Shown here: positions 1-9,913 of the stretch, piece after piece
How the letters are laid out: each line of letters opens with the position of its first letter
How positions within the stretch are numbered: the first letter of the stretch is position 1
Source of the DNA: Candidatus Desulfovibrio gallistercoris
GTDB taxonomy: Bacteria; Desulfobacterota; Desulfovibrionia; Desulfovibrionales; Desulfovibrionaceae
Length of the DNA: 63,551 bases
Reading direction: 5' to 3'
Assembly: GCA_019118745.1 (NCBI GenBank)
Contig: DWYJ01000098.1
Span: 1 to 63,551 of the forward strand
Position numbers and translations under genes: made by a program
The notes under the pieces: generated by a model
What the model saw: the letters and a program-made list of their open reading frames with translations, nothing else
Told to the model about the DNA's origin: nothing
Databases searched by the model: none

Positions 1-59
1 GATATGATTTGAAAAATTTTTCCAGCCTATCCTTACGGACACCCCTCGCAATCCGCCTT

Positions 60-210
60 TTTATCACGCGAAATCTGCGTTCAAAATTCATCTAAAAATA
101 TTAACGTATTTATATTGTTTAAAATTTTTTAAAAAATAAATATTGTTTAGATAGGTAAAATTAGTTCTTGCTTTATAAATTTTTCAATCGTATAAAAAAG
201 CGGTGGTGAG
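60..210 (+). promoter_or_regulatory. A+T-rich CRISPR leader
   Basis: This stretch is made almost entirely of A and T, in contrast to the G+C-rich surroundings, and runs directly into the first CRISPR repeat. Type I-E arrays carry an A+T-rich leader on the promoter side, opposite the degenerate terminal repeat, and here the degenerate repeat is on the far right. That polarity indicates transcription from left to right. Any cas genes would lie left of the window; none is visible here. Confidence 0.6.
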
Positions 211-362
211 ATTTTCCCCACGCGCGTGGGGGTGTTTCCACGGCTGAGCCCGTGCGCGTGATCAGCGTGCAATTTTCCCCACGCGCGTGGGGGTGTTTCC
301 ATTGCCTAGATGTGCAAAAGCTCTCGCACGGGAGTCTTCCCCACGACCGTGGGGGTGTTGAC
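211..362 (+). CRISPR. Three-repeat type I-E-like CRISPR array
   Basis: Three 29-nt repeats lie at 211-239, 272-300 and 334-362. The first two are identical, with core TTCCCCACGCGCGTGGGG, a short palindrome typical of type I-E repeats. They are separated by spacers of 32 nt (240-271) and 33 nt (301-333). The third repeat begins GTCTTCCCCAC, has two changes in the stem (ACC for CGC) and a changed 3' end (TTGAC for TTTCC), as is usual for the distal end of an array. With only two spacers the array is minimal: either young, trimmed or inactive. The subtype is inferred from repeat sequence and spacer length, not from cas genes. Confidence 0.88.
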
Positions 363-389
363 AAGGCACCTATGACACATTTGCATACT
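358..389 (+). promoter_or_regulatory. Possible promoter overlapping the last CRISPR repeat
   Basis: A perfect TTGACA (358-363) is created by the degenerate 3' end of the third CRISPR repeat. A weak -10 match, CATACT at 384-389, follows 20 nt later, which is longer than the preferred 17. The tiny ORF at 425 starts downstream. The -35 match is seen; promoter activity is inferred and uncertain because of the spacing. Confidence 0.35.
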
Positions 390-424
390 AATTTCGGGAC
401 AGCTCTCCGAAAGGAGGATAGACC

Positions 425-499
425 ATGAAGCAGCTTCTGCTGGACGCTGCGGCCCAATCCGTGGCCGGCGTCGTGGTGGCCCTGTTTTACCATTGGTAG
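425..499 (+). CDS. Tiny hydrophobic peptide (24 aa), toxin-like
   Basis: A 25-codon ORF preceded by a strong ribosome binding site (AAAGGAGG at 410-417, 7 nt from the ATG). The peptide starts MKQLLLDAAAQ and ends SVAGVVVALFYHW: one short membrane-spanning helix with a basic residue near the N-terminus. That size and layout resembles type I toxin-antitoxin peptides, but I do not recognise a specific family. It begins 62 nt after the degenerate last CRISPR repeat, and its transcript would end in the hairpin at 515-553. No antisense RNA or antitoxin can be seen from sequence alone. It may also simply be a short translated leader. Confidence 0.5.
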   Translation: MKQLLLDAAAQSVAGVVVALFYHW

Positions 500-514
500 A
501 ACCTTAACTAACAG

Positions 515-553
515 TCTGCCCCTGATAAGAGGGGGAACTCTTACAGGGGCAGA
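515..553 (+). terminator. Strong hairpin after the tiny ORF
   Basis: TCTGCCCCTGATAAGAG (515-531) pairs with CTCTTACAGGGGCAGA (538-553) with one bulged base, giving about 16 paired bases and a 6-nt loop. No T-run follows, so it may be an RNA-stabilising or regulatory structure rather than a classic terminator. Confidence 0.55.
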
Positions 554-588
554 AGCAAAGAATAAATAATTCCGGGGACTGTCCCACC

Positions 589-625
589 GGGCAAGGGGTG
601 TTACCGCACCTCTTGCCCTCTTCTT
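589..625 (+). terminator. Rho-independent-like terminator
   Basis: GGGCAAGGGGTG (589-600) pairs with CACCTCTTGCCC (607-618) with one mismatch, followed by TCTTCTT. It would end transcription coming from the tiny ORF or the CRISPR array. Confidence 0.55.
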
Positions 626-645
626 ATATTGACAGACGTCAATAT
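626..645. repeat. Perfect 8-bp inverted repeat
   Basis: ATATTGAC (626-633) and GTCAATAT (638-645) are separated by AGAC. The compact palindrome in non-coding DNA could be an operator, but no adjacent regulator supports that. Confidence 0.35.
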
Positions 646-699
646 TGGCAAGGCCCCGCGACAAGGAGCGCTCCCTCAAGCGACCTGAGCATCTCTGGC

Positions 700-880
700 A
701 AAAGCGCGCTGGGGAAGGGATGGGGGGCTTGGGGGGAAGGGGAACCCCTCTCGCGCGGCGGCGACCGAAAGGCGGCCGCAGGCCGTGCCCGTTAGGCGAC
801 GAAGGAGCCTTACGGGCATCGACAGCAACGCGAGGGGTTCCCCTTCCCCCCAAACAGACAACGAATGATGTCAACAGACC
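700..880. repeat. Dispersed palindromic element, copy A
   Basis: This element has perfect 20-bp terminal arms, GGGGGGAAGGGGAACCCCTC at 731-750 and its complement at 832-851. The core includes a second nested palindrome (GTGCCCGTTAGGC ... CCTTACGGGCAT). Related copies lie at 26266-26425 and, inverted, at 55737-55899. The flank 700-730 matches the outer flank of the inverted copy, and the tail ending GTCAACAGACCCTA matches the tail of the 26-kb copy. No ORF is present. It resembles a non-autonomous palindromic (MITE/BIME-like) unit and abuts the ribBA stop codon. Confidence 0.85.
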
Positions 881-2095
881 CTAATGGCCGCAGATGTGGC
901 TGAGCAGGTGGTGCATTTTTTCTTTCTTGGTGCGGAGGTAGGCCTCGTTTTCGGGGCAGGCGTCCACTTCGATGGGCACGCGTTCCACGATCTCGATGCC
1001 GTAGCCGGAGAGGCCGACGATCTTCTTGGGGTTGTTGGTCAGCAGGCGCACCTTGTGGATGCCGAGGTCCACGAGGATCTGGGCCCCGGTGCCGTAGTCG
1101 CGCAGGTCCGGCGGGAAACCGAGTTTGCGGTTGGCCTCCACGGTATCGTAGCCTTCGTCCTGCAGGGCGTAGGCGCGGATCTTGTTGGCCAGGCCGATGC
1201 CGCGTCCTTCCTGTCGCATGTAGAGCAGCACCCCGCGCCCTTCCCGTTCGATCTGACTCAGAGCCGCGCCGAGCTGGGCCCGGCAGTCGCAGCGCAGGGA
1301 GCCGAGCGCGTCCCCGGTGAGGCATTCGCTGTGCACGCGGACGAGCACGGGCTCCGGCCCGCTGATGTCGCCCTTGACGAGGGCGATGTGGGTACCCGGT
1401 TCGCGCTCGCTCTCGTAGGCGCAGATGGTGAAGTCCCCGAACTGGCTGGGCAGGTGGGCGCGGGCCGCGCATTTGACGGAGACCTGTCCGCGTTCCATGC
1501 GGTAACGGATGATGTCCTTGACCGCGGCGATCTTGAGGCCGTGCTCTGCGGCGAAGACCTCCAGATCGGGGAGGCGGGCCATGGTGCCGTCGTCCTTCAT
1601 GATCTCGCAGATGACGGCGGCGGGGCGGAGCCCGGCGAGGCGGGCAAGGTCCACGCTGCCCTCGGTCTGCCCGGCGCGGGCCAGCACGCCGTCGACGCGG
1701 GCGCGCAGGGGGAAGACGTGGCCGGGGGTGACGATGTCCTCCGGGCGGCTCCCGTCGGCCACGGCCACCTGGATGGTGCGGGCGCGGTCGGCGGCGGAGA
1801 TGCCCGTGGTGGTGCCTTCGCGCGCCTCGATGGACACCGTGAAGTTGGTGCCGAAGCGGGAGCCGTTGCGCTGGGTCATGAGCGGCAGATCCAGCCTGTC
1901 GGCCATGTGGGGCGCGAGGGGCAGGCAAATGAGTCCGCGGCCGTATTTGGCCATGAAATTGATGGCTTCCGGGGTGACGAATTCCGCGGCCATGGTCAGG
2001 TCGCCTTCATTTTCCCGGTCCTCGTCATCGACGAGGATGATCATCTTGCCCTGCTTCAGTTCGGCCAGGGCTTCAGGGATGGTGCACAGGGGCAT
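881..2095 (-). CDS. ribBA: Bifunctional DHBP synthase / GTP cyclohydrolase II
   Basis: The protein supplies both branches of riboflavin synthesis: ribulose 5-phosphate to 3,4-dihydroxy-2-butanone 4-phosphate, and GTP to the pyrimidine precursor. The N-terminal RibB half (about residues 1-200) has the acidic metal site [10 protein letters not shown] and TPGHVFPL. The C-terminal RibA half has the zinc motif [14 protein letters not shown] and RQEGRGIGL. At 404 residues it is of normal bifunctional length. I start at the ATG at 2095 because AGGAG lies 8 nt upstream and conserved sequence begins there; a longer reading to 2131 is less likely. No FMN riboswitch fits in the 118 bp upstream, and no other rib gene is in view. 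The stop codon touches a dispersed palindromic element. Confidence 0.95.
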   Translation of the reverse strand: MPLCTIPEALAELKQGKMIILVDDEDRENEGDLTMAAEFVTPEAINFMAKYGRGLICLPLAPHMADRLDLPLMTQRNGSRFGTNFTVSIEAREGTTTGISAADRARTIQVAVADGSRPEDIVTPGHVFPLRARVDGVLARAGQTEGSVDLARLAGLRPAAVICEIMKDDGTMARLPDLEVFAAEHGLKIAAVKDIIRYRMERGQVSVKCAARAHLPSQFGDFTICAYESEREPGTHIALVKGDISGPEPVLVRVHSECLTGDALGSLRCDCRAQLGAALSQIEREGRGVLLYMRQEGRGIGLANKIRAYALQDEGYDTVEANRKLGFPPDLRDYGTGAQILVDLGIHKVRLLTNNPKKIVGLSGYGIEIVERVPIEVDACPENEAYLRTKKEKMHHLLSHICGH

Positions 2096-2213
2096 GTCGT
2101 ATTCTCCTGCCGCGTGGCGGCGATAAGTCATGGAGCCCGTCGGGCGACGGGTACGGGAGTAAAGTAGGGACGGCTCCCGCCCCTGTCAACGGACGGTCCT
2201 GTCCGGGCGAGGC

Positions 2214-2639
2214 TCAGAAGCTGTCCCGGTGCGCGAGGTTCTCGGCCTTGGTGTGGGTACGCTGCTCGAAAGCCTCGCCGTTGACCATGACGCGCTCGTG
2301 CGTGCCTTCGCCGATGAGGCCGCCGGCGTCGTAGGCCGCCACCCGGAAGGTGAAGCCCTTGCCGTTGGGGGAGATGCCCGTCAGCTCCGCCGTGAAGCGC
2401 ACCTTCATGCCGCAGGGCGTGGCCGAGACATGCGAAACGTCCACATGCGTGCCCACGGTGGTGCAGCCTTCGGGCAGCAGAGGCTGGAGCAGATCCACGG
2501 CCGTGGCCTCCATGCCGGCGATCATCATGGCCGTGGCATAGACGTAGACGTGGCCGCTGCCGATGCTGGAGGCCATCATGTCGCAGGTGACGGTGATCTC
2601 TTTCCGGCCGGTGAGACCGACACGCAGAGCGGTTTCCAT
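2214..2639 (-). CDS. Hotdog thioesterase, fluoroacetyl-CoA-thioesterase (FlK) like
   Basis: A 141-residue single hotdog-fold protein. Family members hydrolyse short acyl-CoA thioesters; FlK itself uses a Thr-Glu-His set. Here YAT, GMEATAVDLL and TVGTHVDVSH offer the matching Thr, Glu and His. The true substrate cannot be read from sequence, and most FlK-like proteins do not act on fluoroacetate. Its ATG lies 1 nt after the copper ATPase stop, and its ribosome binding site (GGAG) lies inside the end of that gene, so the two are almost certainly co-transcribed. The reason for pairing with copper export is unclear. Confidence 0.8.
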   Translation of the reverse strand: METALRVGLTGRKEITVTCDMMASSIGSGHVYVYATAMMIAGMEATAVDLLQPLLPEGCTTVGTHVDVSHVSATPCGMKVRFTAELTGISPNGKGFTFRVAAYDAGGLIGEGTHERVMVNGEAFEQRTHTKAENLAHRDSF

Positions 2640-2640
2640 A

Positions 2641-5058
<2,418 letters not shown>

Positions 5059-5187
5059 GGCGATCCTCCCCGCTTGCGGCACCGGCCCGGCCGGTCCCCG
5101 GTTCATTTCCCCGCCCGCCATGCCGCTGCGCGGCGGGGCGCAGCTTGACGACCGATGCAGGCGGGCGTACACAGAAGATGAACCTTA

Positions 5188-5202
5188 TGAAAATGAAAAT
5201 CA
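5188..5202. promoter_or_regulatory. Fur-box-like 7-1-7 palindrome
   Basis: TGAAAATGAAAATCA agrees with 11 of 14 positions of the classic 7-1-7 Fur motif TGATAATNATTATCA. It lies between copA and the divergent chaperone gene, 35 nt before the latter. It could reflect iron or other metal control; a chance A+T-rich match is possible. Confidence 0.35.
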
Positions 5203-5236
5203 ATACCCTGTAAACACGCTTACTCTGGAGGCTGAC

Positions 5237-5434
5237 ATGCCCGTACTGAAAGTGAACGGAATGCGTTGCGGACACTGCAAAGCGGCTGTGGAAGAAGCCG
5301 CGGCCAAGATCCCCGGCGTCAGCAGGCCGGAAGTGGACCTGGAAGCCGGCGAACTGCGCTTCGAGGAAAGCGCCCCCGTGGATATGGCCGCCCTGCGCGA
5401 AGCCATCGTCGACATCGGCTTTGATCCGCAATAG
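5237..5434 (+). CDS. copZ: Copper chaperone (CopZ-like HMA protein)
   Basis: A 65-residue stand-alone heavy-metal-associated domain with the metal-binding loop GMRCGHCKAAV (two Cys in CxxC spacing). Proteins of this kind carry Cu(I) in the cytoplasm to a CopA pump, which is encoded divergently next door. The start is set by TGGAG 7 nt upstream; an in-frame extension to 5057 would overlap the ATPase start region and is rejected. A terminator hairpin follows at 5496. Confidence 0.85.
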   Translation: MPVLKVNGMRCGHCKAAVEEAAAKIPGVSRPEVDLEAGELRFEESAPVDMAALREAIVDIGFDPQ

Positions 5435-5495
5435 AGCGTTTTTGCCTTTTTCAAAGGCGAAACGCGAGGCGGCGGCACGGCGCTGCACGCCATGA

Positions 5496-5530
5496 CACAA
5501 GGGGGGCATTTGCCCCCCTTGTGCTTTCCT
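5496..5530 (+). terminator. Terminator of the chaperone gene
   Basis: CACAAGGGGGGC (5496-5507) pairs with GCCCCCCTTGTG (5512-5523) around a 4-nt loop, followed by a short pyrimidine run (CTTTCCT). It lies 62 nt after the chaperone stop. Confidence 0.65.
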
Positions 5531-5623
5531 GGCATGCCGAACAGGCTACGGGCCCGAAGAGCGCCCGAAGGCTGCCGGCGTTTTTTCCGGCGCACGGGAA
5601 AAGCCTGCTGCGCGCGCCGCCTC

Positions 5624-5652
5624 GCATATCATCCTTTTCAAGGATGATATGC
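5624..5652 (-). terminator. Perfect hairpin after the DUF1444-like copy
   Basis: GCATATCATCCTT (5624-5636) and its exact complement (5640-5652) lie directly after the stop codon of the minus-strand gene. There is no T-run on the minus strand, so it may protect the transcript's 3' end rather than terminate. Confidence 0.45.
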
Positions 5653-5653
5653 G

Positions 5654-6485
5654 CTATTCGTCTTCGTCGTCCTCGTCATCTCCATACACATCGATCAGCA
5701 CTTCGACGGCACGGATGCCGCCCGGGCCGACCTGCAGCAGTTCGGACGTGACGCACCTGCTGTCGTCATAGAAGTTCTCGACGAAATCCCTGATGTTGTC
5801 CTCAAGGGTCTCGTAATCTTCCGTGCTGAAGACGCAGAAGCGCCAGCTGGTGGGCATGACGGCATACAGCGGCCAGCCGAAGCGCTCACCGACCCGCTCG
5901 CCGAAGGAAGGCGCGAACAGCAGCGCGGCATTGAGCGTCTCGTCCTCAAGGTCAAAATAACCGATGGTGCCCTGACTGCCTTCCTGGACCACAAGTTCCG
6001 TCTCCGCCAGCAGGCGGTCGCCATTCTCCGCGGCGACCTGCCGAGCTTCCTCTTCCGTGACGTCCCACTTCTCGAGCATCTCCGGCGTGACCCAGATATT
6101 GCGCTTGGGCGTCTCCAGGATGAGGTAGCGGATGCTGTACTCCGTCACGTTGTCGTAGATCTCGGGGAGCGTCTCCACATCATACGGACGCATGGCGTAG
6201 TAGATGTGCCCGCGGGCCTCTTCCCAGCTGTCGGGCTCCATGCTGCCGCTCCCCTCGGGATTCAGGGCGGCGGCCACCTGAGACACGAAATCCTCCAGGA
6301 CCTCTTCGTCCCCGGTCTCGGCATAATGTTCCGCCACGTTTTCCAGATTGATCATGGCGGACTTGTGGGAGGGGGGAGCTGACGTGCAGGCTGGTCGCGG
6401 AAGGCTGGCTCACCAGCTTCAGCCCGTATTCCGGCAGTTTTTCCAGCACGATCTGCAGCACCCGCGGGTCAAGTTCGTTTCCCAT
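5654..6485 (-). pseudogene. DUF1444-like protein, left tandem copy, frameshifted
   Basis: This is a paralogue of the gene at 6527-7348. Its N-terminal part (MGNELDPRVLQIVLEKLPEYGL, from the ATG at 6485 with AAGGAG upstream) aligns with the start of the right copy (MANEADAHVLKTVLEKLPKYGL). The reading frame then breaks in a run of six C at about 6371-6377. The remainder continues in another frame from about 6355 (MINLENVAEHYAETGDEE), matching ALINLANVTEYYTRTGDEK. Later blocks such as YFDLEDETLNAALLFAPS and GWPLYAVMP are conserved, and the C-terminus is very acidic (DDEDDEDE). Either the copy is broken, the run is slippery, or translation restarts at 6355 to give 233 residues. Function unknown. 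Confidence 0.65.
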
Positions 6486-6526
6486 ACGCAAGTATCTCCT
6501 TTATGTGGTGTATAAGCGTCGACGAG

Positions 6527-7348
6527 CTATTCGTCGCCGTTCTCGCCGTTCGCCTCGACCCACGCTCCGACGGAGCGTATGCCGCCCGGGCCGATCTCCA
6601 GCAGTTCGGGGCTCAGGAATTTGTTGTCATCGTAATTGCGGATGACAAAGTGGATTATCCGCTCCTGGAGCTGCTCAAAATCCTTCTTGCGGAAAAGGCA
6701 GAAGCGCCGCTTGTTGGGGATGACGGCATACAGCGGCCAGCCGAAGTGCGGGCCGACACGCTCGCCGAGCGAGGGGGCCAGCAGCAGAGCGGCATTGAGG
6801 GTTTCATCCTCCAGATCGAAATGCCCGATGGAGATGCCGTCGTCGAGGCTTTCCACAGAAAATTTCGTTTCCTCCAGCAGACGTTCGCCATTTTTCTCCG
6901 CGGTCTGTCGCGCTTCCTCTTCCGTGACCCCCCAGCGTTCAAGCATCTTGGGCGTGATCCATTCATTGCGGGTGGGCGATTCCAGGATGAGATGGCTGAC
7001 GCAGTACGGCGTCACCTGCCTGGCCAGCGGAGGCTGCACTTCATCGTCCGTGCGGGGATGCATGGCATAATAGATATGCTCGCGGGCGTCCTTCCAGTCG
7101 GGGAGATCGTCCTGCGTCAGGGCGGCGGCTATCCGGGCCACGAAATCGTCCAGGGCTTTTTCGTCCCCCGTTCTGGTGTAGTACTCCGTCACGTTTGCCA
7201 GATTGATCAGGGCGGCAGCGCCGGAGGCCGAACGGATGACCAGACCGCCATCCTCAGACCGGATCTCCACCAGTTCCAGCCCGTATTTCGGCAGCTTCTC
7301 CAGCACGGTCTTCAGCACGTGCGCGTCGGCTTCGTTTGCCATAGGCAT
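6527..7348 (-). CDS. DUF1444-like protein, intact tandem copy
   Basis: A 273-residue acidic cytoplasmic protein. The order WGVTEEEARQTAEKNGERLL, then FDLEDETLNAALLLAPSLGE, then FGWPLYAVIPNKRRFCLF resembles the layout of the YtpQ/DUF1444 family, whose role is unknown; I made this match from memory of the family pattern and it is tentative. There is no signal peptide or membrane segment. AAGGAG lies close to the first ATG (7348) and at better spacing from a second (7342), which is also the start homologous to the left copy. A tandem duplicate lies 42 nt downstream. Confidence 0.6.
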   Translation of the reverse strand: MPMANEADAHVLKTVLEKLPKYGLELVEIRSEDGGLVIRSASGAAALINLANVTEYYTRTGDEKALDDFVARIAAALTQDDLPDWKDAREHIYYAMHPRTDDEVQPPLARQVTPYCVSHLILESPTRNEWITPKMLERWGVTEEEARQTAEKNGERLLEETKFSVESLDDGISIGHFDLEDETLNAALLLAPSLGERVGPHFGWPLYAVIPNKRRFCLFRKKDFEQLQERIIHFVIRNYDDNKFLSPELLEIGPGGIRSVGAWVEANGENGDE

Positions 7349-7399
7349 GCATCTCCTTTATGCGATGTCTTTGCGTCGCCGGCGGGCAACGCACGAATA

Positions 7400-8995
7400 T
7401 CATCCGGCCTGCACGCCCCCGGTCCCCCGGCTGACGAAGCTGAAGGGGATCTCGCGGCCAAGGCCTTTCTTGATGACCTTATCCATGCCCTTGAGGGCAT
7501 CCTGCTCCACCAGACAGTTGCCGCTGCCCGCGATATGCAGGCGGACGGCCTCACCGCCGTCGCGCCGGAACTCCGCGGTGTGCACATTCTGGCAATGGGT
7601 GCGGTCGAGCCCTTCGGCCAGCGAGAGGAAGAGCGCGCAGGGGCGCAGATGCTGCGCCAGCCGTCCGAGCCCTTCGGTGGAGGCCTGCTCCTGCTTGCGG
7701 GAAGGCCCCTTGCCGTGCAGCAGGGCCAGCTGGGCCATGAATTCGATCTCGTCCTGGGTGAAGCCCAGCAGTTCCGTATTGCGGATGAGGTAGTGGCTGT
7801 GCTGGGCATGCTTGGGATAGGCGATGAAGATGCCGATGTCATGCAGGATGGCCGCATGGCAGAGCAGTTCCCGCGCCTGTTTGTCCGGGCTGATGCAGCC
7901 GCACTCCGCGGCGGAATCATACAATTGCAGGGCAAGGCCCATCATGTGCCGGGCATGGCGCTCCTCGTAATTGCAGCGCCGGGCCAGGCGCTGCACGCTC
8001 TGTTCCCGTATGCCGCCGGGCACGGGCTGCGAGCCGTACCCCAGCCGACGCAGCTGATCCACCAGGATGCCGTCCAGGATGTTGCGGTTGCTGACCTGCA
8101 TGGTCTCGAGGTGCAGCTCTTCCAGCATGGCCTGCAGGATGGCCGCCCCCGGCACGAGCACTTCCGCCCGCCGCGGGCTCACGCCCGGCAGTTCCTTACG
8201 CTTGGACAGGGGCAGGGAGCAGATGTGGCGCGAGGTGCGGCGCAGGTTCTCCAGCGTGAGGGTGGTCTCGTCCGGGCCGGGAGCCGTGCCCCGCTCCAGA
8301 CGGTGCCCCAGCGCATGCAGGGTCTGGATGGTGCCGGAACTGCCCACCAGCTCCGTGATGTCGTAGGCGCTCACCCGCTGGAGGCTGTGCGAGGCCTCCA
8401 TGCGCACGAAATTGCGCATGGCCGCGAATTCGGCTTCGGAGACGGGTTTTTCCCGGCCCTGGAGGAACTGGTTGTCCAGTCGCACGCACCCCAGCTTGAG
8501 GGATTCGAGGCAGGCGTGATCCAGCGAGTTGCCCACGGCGAGCTCGGTGCTGCCGCCGCCGATGTCCATGAACAGACGCTGGCTCAGGCTGTGCGGCAGT
8601 CCGCTGGAGACGCCCAGATAGATGAGCCGGGCCTCTTCCTGCCCGGAGATCACGGTGACGGCAAGCCCCGTGGCTTCATAGGCCCGCTGGATGAATTCCT
8701 GGGCGTTATGGGCGTCGCGCACGGCGGAGGTCGCCACGGTGATGACCTCCTGCGCGCCGTAGGAGGCGCACATGGCCCCAAAGGAGTGCAGCACATGGAA
8801 GGCCCGTTGCATGGCCTCTTCCTGCAGGCGGCGCTCCTGGAAGGCGTTCTCGCCCAGGCGCAACATGTGCTTGACGCGGTTGAGCACCGCAAATACGCCG
8901 TTGGGAGCGATGCGCACCACCATGAGGTGGGCGGAATTGCTGCCCAGATCGATGATCCCCAGAATCCGGCCTACGCCCGTGCCCGTTCCTTGCAT
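7400..8995 (-). CDS. ppx: Exopolyphosphatase / pppGpp phosphatase family
   Basis: It releases phosphate from the ends of polyphosphate chains, and some members also hydrolyse pppGpp. The 531-residue protein has the sugar-kinase-like ATPase fold: GIIDLGSNSAHLMV near the N-terminus, ISGQEEARLIYLG in the middle and the phosphate loop MDIGGGSTEL. The C-terminal half carries an HD domain (AAILHDIGIFIAYPKH). It is the last gene of an operon with ppk and a separate HD protein, overlapping the latter by 25 nt, which suggests coupled translation. Co-transcription of ppk and ppx is a classic arrangement that balances synthesis and breakdown. Confidence 0.9.
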   Translation of the reverse strand: MQGTGTGVGRILGIIDLGSNSAHLMVVRIAPNGVFAVLNRVKHMLRLGENAFQERRLQEEAMQRAFHVLHSFGAMCASYGAQEVITVATSAVRDAHNAQEFIQRAYEATGLAVTVISGQEEARLIYLGVSSGLPHSLSQRLFMDIGGGSTELAVGNSLDHACLESLKLGCVRLDNQFLQGREKPVSEAEFAAMRNFVRMEASHSLQRVSAYDITELVGSSGTIQTLHALGHRLERGTAPGPDETTLTLENLRRTSRHICSLPLSKRKELPGVSPRRAEVLVPGAAILQAMLEELHLETMQVSNRNILDGILVDQLRRLGYGSQPVPGGIREQSVQRLARRCNYEERHARHMMGLALQLYDSAAECGCISPDKQARELLCHAAILHDIGIFIAYPKHAQHSHYLIRNTELLGFTQDEIEFMAQLALLHGKGPSRKQEQASTEGLGRLAQHLRPCALFLSLAEGLDRTHCQNVHTAEFRRDGGEAVRLHIAGSGNCLVEQDALKGMDKVIKKGLGREIPFSFVSRGTGGVQAG

Positions 8996-9849
8996 TGCCA
9001 GCGAACCTCTTTTTCGAAAACCTGCCGGAACAGCTCCGCCTTGCTCTCAAGACGATGCAGCTCCGCCGAACAGCCCAGAGCGGACTTCACCTTCAGCACC
9101 AGCGTGTCCCCGTCGAGACGCGCTTCCATCTTCCCTACCGCTCCCGTGTGGCTGTAGTCCAGCGCATCGGCCAGCCGCAGCAGGGCGGCAAGCTGCCGCA
9201 CGGCCCGCTGTTCCGCAGCGTCCAGCGCGGCAAAGCGCCGCTGACGGCGCGAAGGGTCGCGGCGGCGGTGATAGCGGGCCACCAGCGCCGCATAGGCCCG
9301 CAGTTCGGCCGGCACATCCTGGCCGGGCACGAGGTTCTGACGGATCATGCGCGCGCTGCGCTTGTGGTGGGCCCGCTGGCCTTCGACCCAGCCCACGTCA
9401 TGCAGCAGAGCCGCCCAGTCAAGCACGCCGCCCCACAGGGCGTCAAGCCCGTGGAGCTCCTGCGTGGCCCGGAAGAGCTCGCGCGCGAAGCCGGCCACCC
9501 GCTTGCCGTGCACCAGCGCTCCCAGCAGGGTGTCCTCCCGCAGTTCCCCGGCGGCGCTCTCTTCCGGCTGCGGCGTCAGCGCCGCTTCGGGAGCGGCTGC
9601 GGGCCGGAGCTTCCCGCCTTTTTTGCCCGCCGTGTCCTTTTTCTTCCTGCCTTCGGCCGCTCCGGCCGTCAGACGCAGGATCTCGGTCGAGACATCCACG
9701 CTCGCGCCGGGCGCATCCCCGGCCGCCGCCGCTTCTTCGGCCAGACGCGCGGCCTTCCTGGCCGCCTTGGCCGCCAGTTTCTTCTTGATGGGGCAATTCT
9801 TGCGGCAGTCCTTGCAGACGCCGTCATGCCAATGTTTGCAATGCGCCAT
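8971..9849 (-). CDS. HD-domain protein with a cysteine-rich N-terminus
   Basis: A 292-residue protein in three parts. The N-terminus has four Cys and three His within 20 residues (MAHCKHWHDGVCKDCRKNCP), a likely metal site. A low-complexity Ala/Lys-rich linker follows. The C-terminal part is an HD domain with WAALLHDVGW, ARYHRRR and LLRLADALDYSHTG, the pattern of the helical domain normally fused to the C-terminus of Ppx. It lies between ppk and ppx, so a role in polyphosphate or (p)ppGpp turnover is likely by context only. Its catalytic activity and any metal bound at the N-terminus are unknown. Confidence 0.7.
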   Translation of the reverse strand: MAHCKHWHDGVCKDCRKNCPIKKKLAAKAARKAARLAEEAAAAGDAPGASVDVSTEILRLTAGAAEGRKKKDTAGKKGGKLRPAAAPEAALTPQPEESAAGELREDTLLGALVHGKRVAGFARELFRATQELHGLDALWGGVLDWAALLHDVGWVEGQRAHHKRSARMIRQNLVPGQDVPAELRAYAALVARYHRRRDPSRRQRRFAALDAAEQRAVRQLAALLRLADALDYSHTGAVGKMEARLDGDTLVLKVKSALGCSAELHRLESKAELFRQVFEKEVRWQCKERARA

Positions 9850-9913
9850 GTCGTCTCCTTGCCGTCACCTTCGGCAGAGCGGGGCCCCACGGGCCCCGCC
9901 ATATTTCGTTGTC

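Noticed and set aside
301..420. Spacer 2 targeting the tiny ORF leader
   Set aside because: Only seven contiguous bases match (AGCTCTC) and they are not at the spacer start, where seed pairing is needed. Chance is the simpler explanation.
173..874. A minus-strand ORF of 233 residues across the CRISPR array
   Set aside because: Its C-terminal part is a translation of the repeats and the rest of the palindromic element; there is no domain or ribosome binding site.
2096..2213. FMN riboswitch before ribBA
   Set aside because: The 118-bp gap is too short and I see none of the conserved FMN aptamer blocks.
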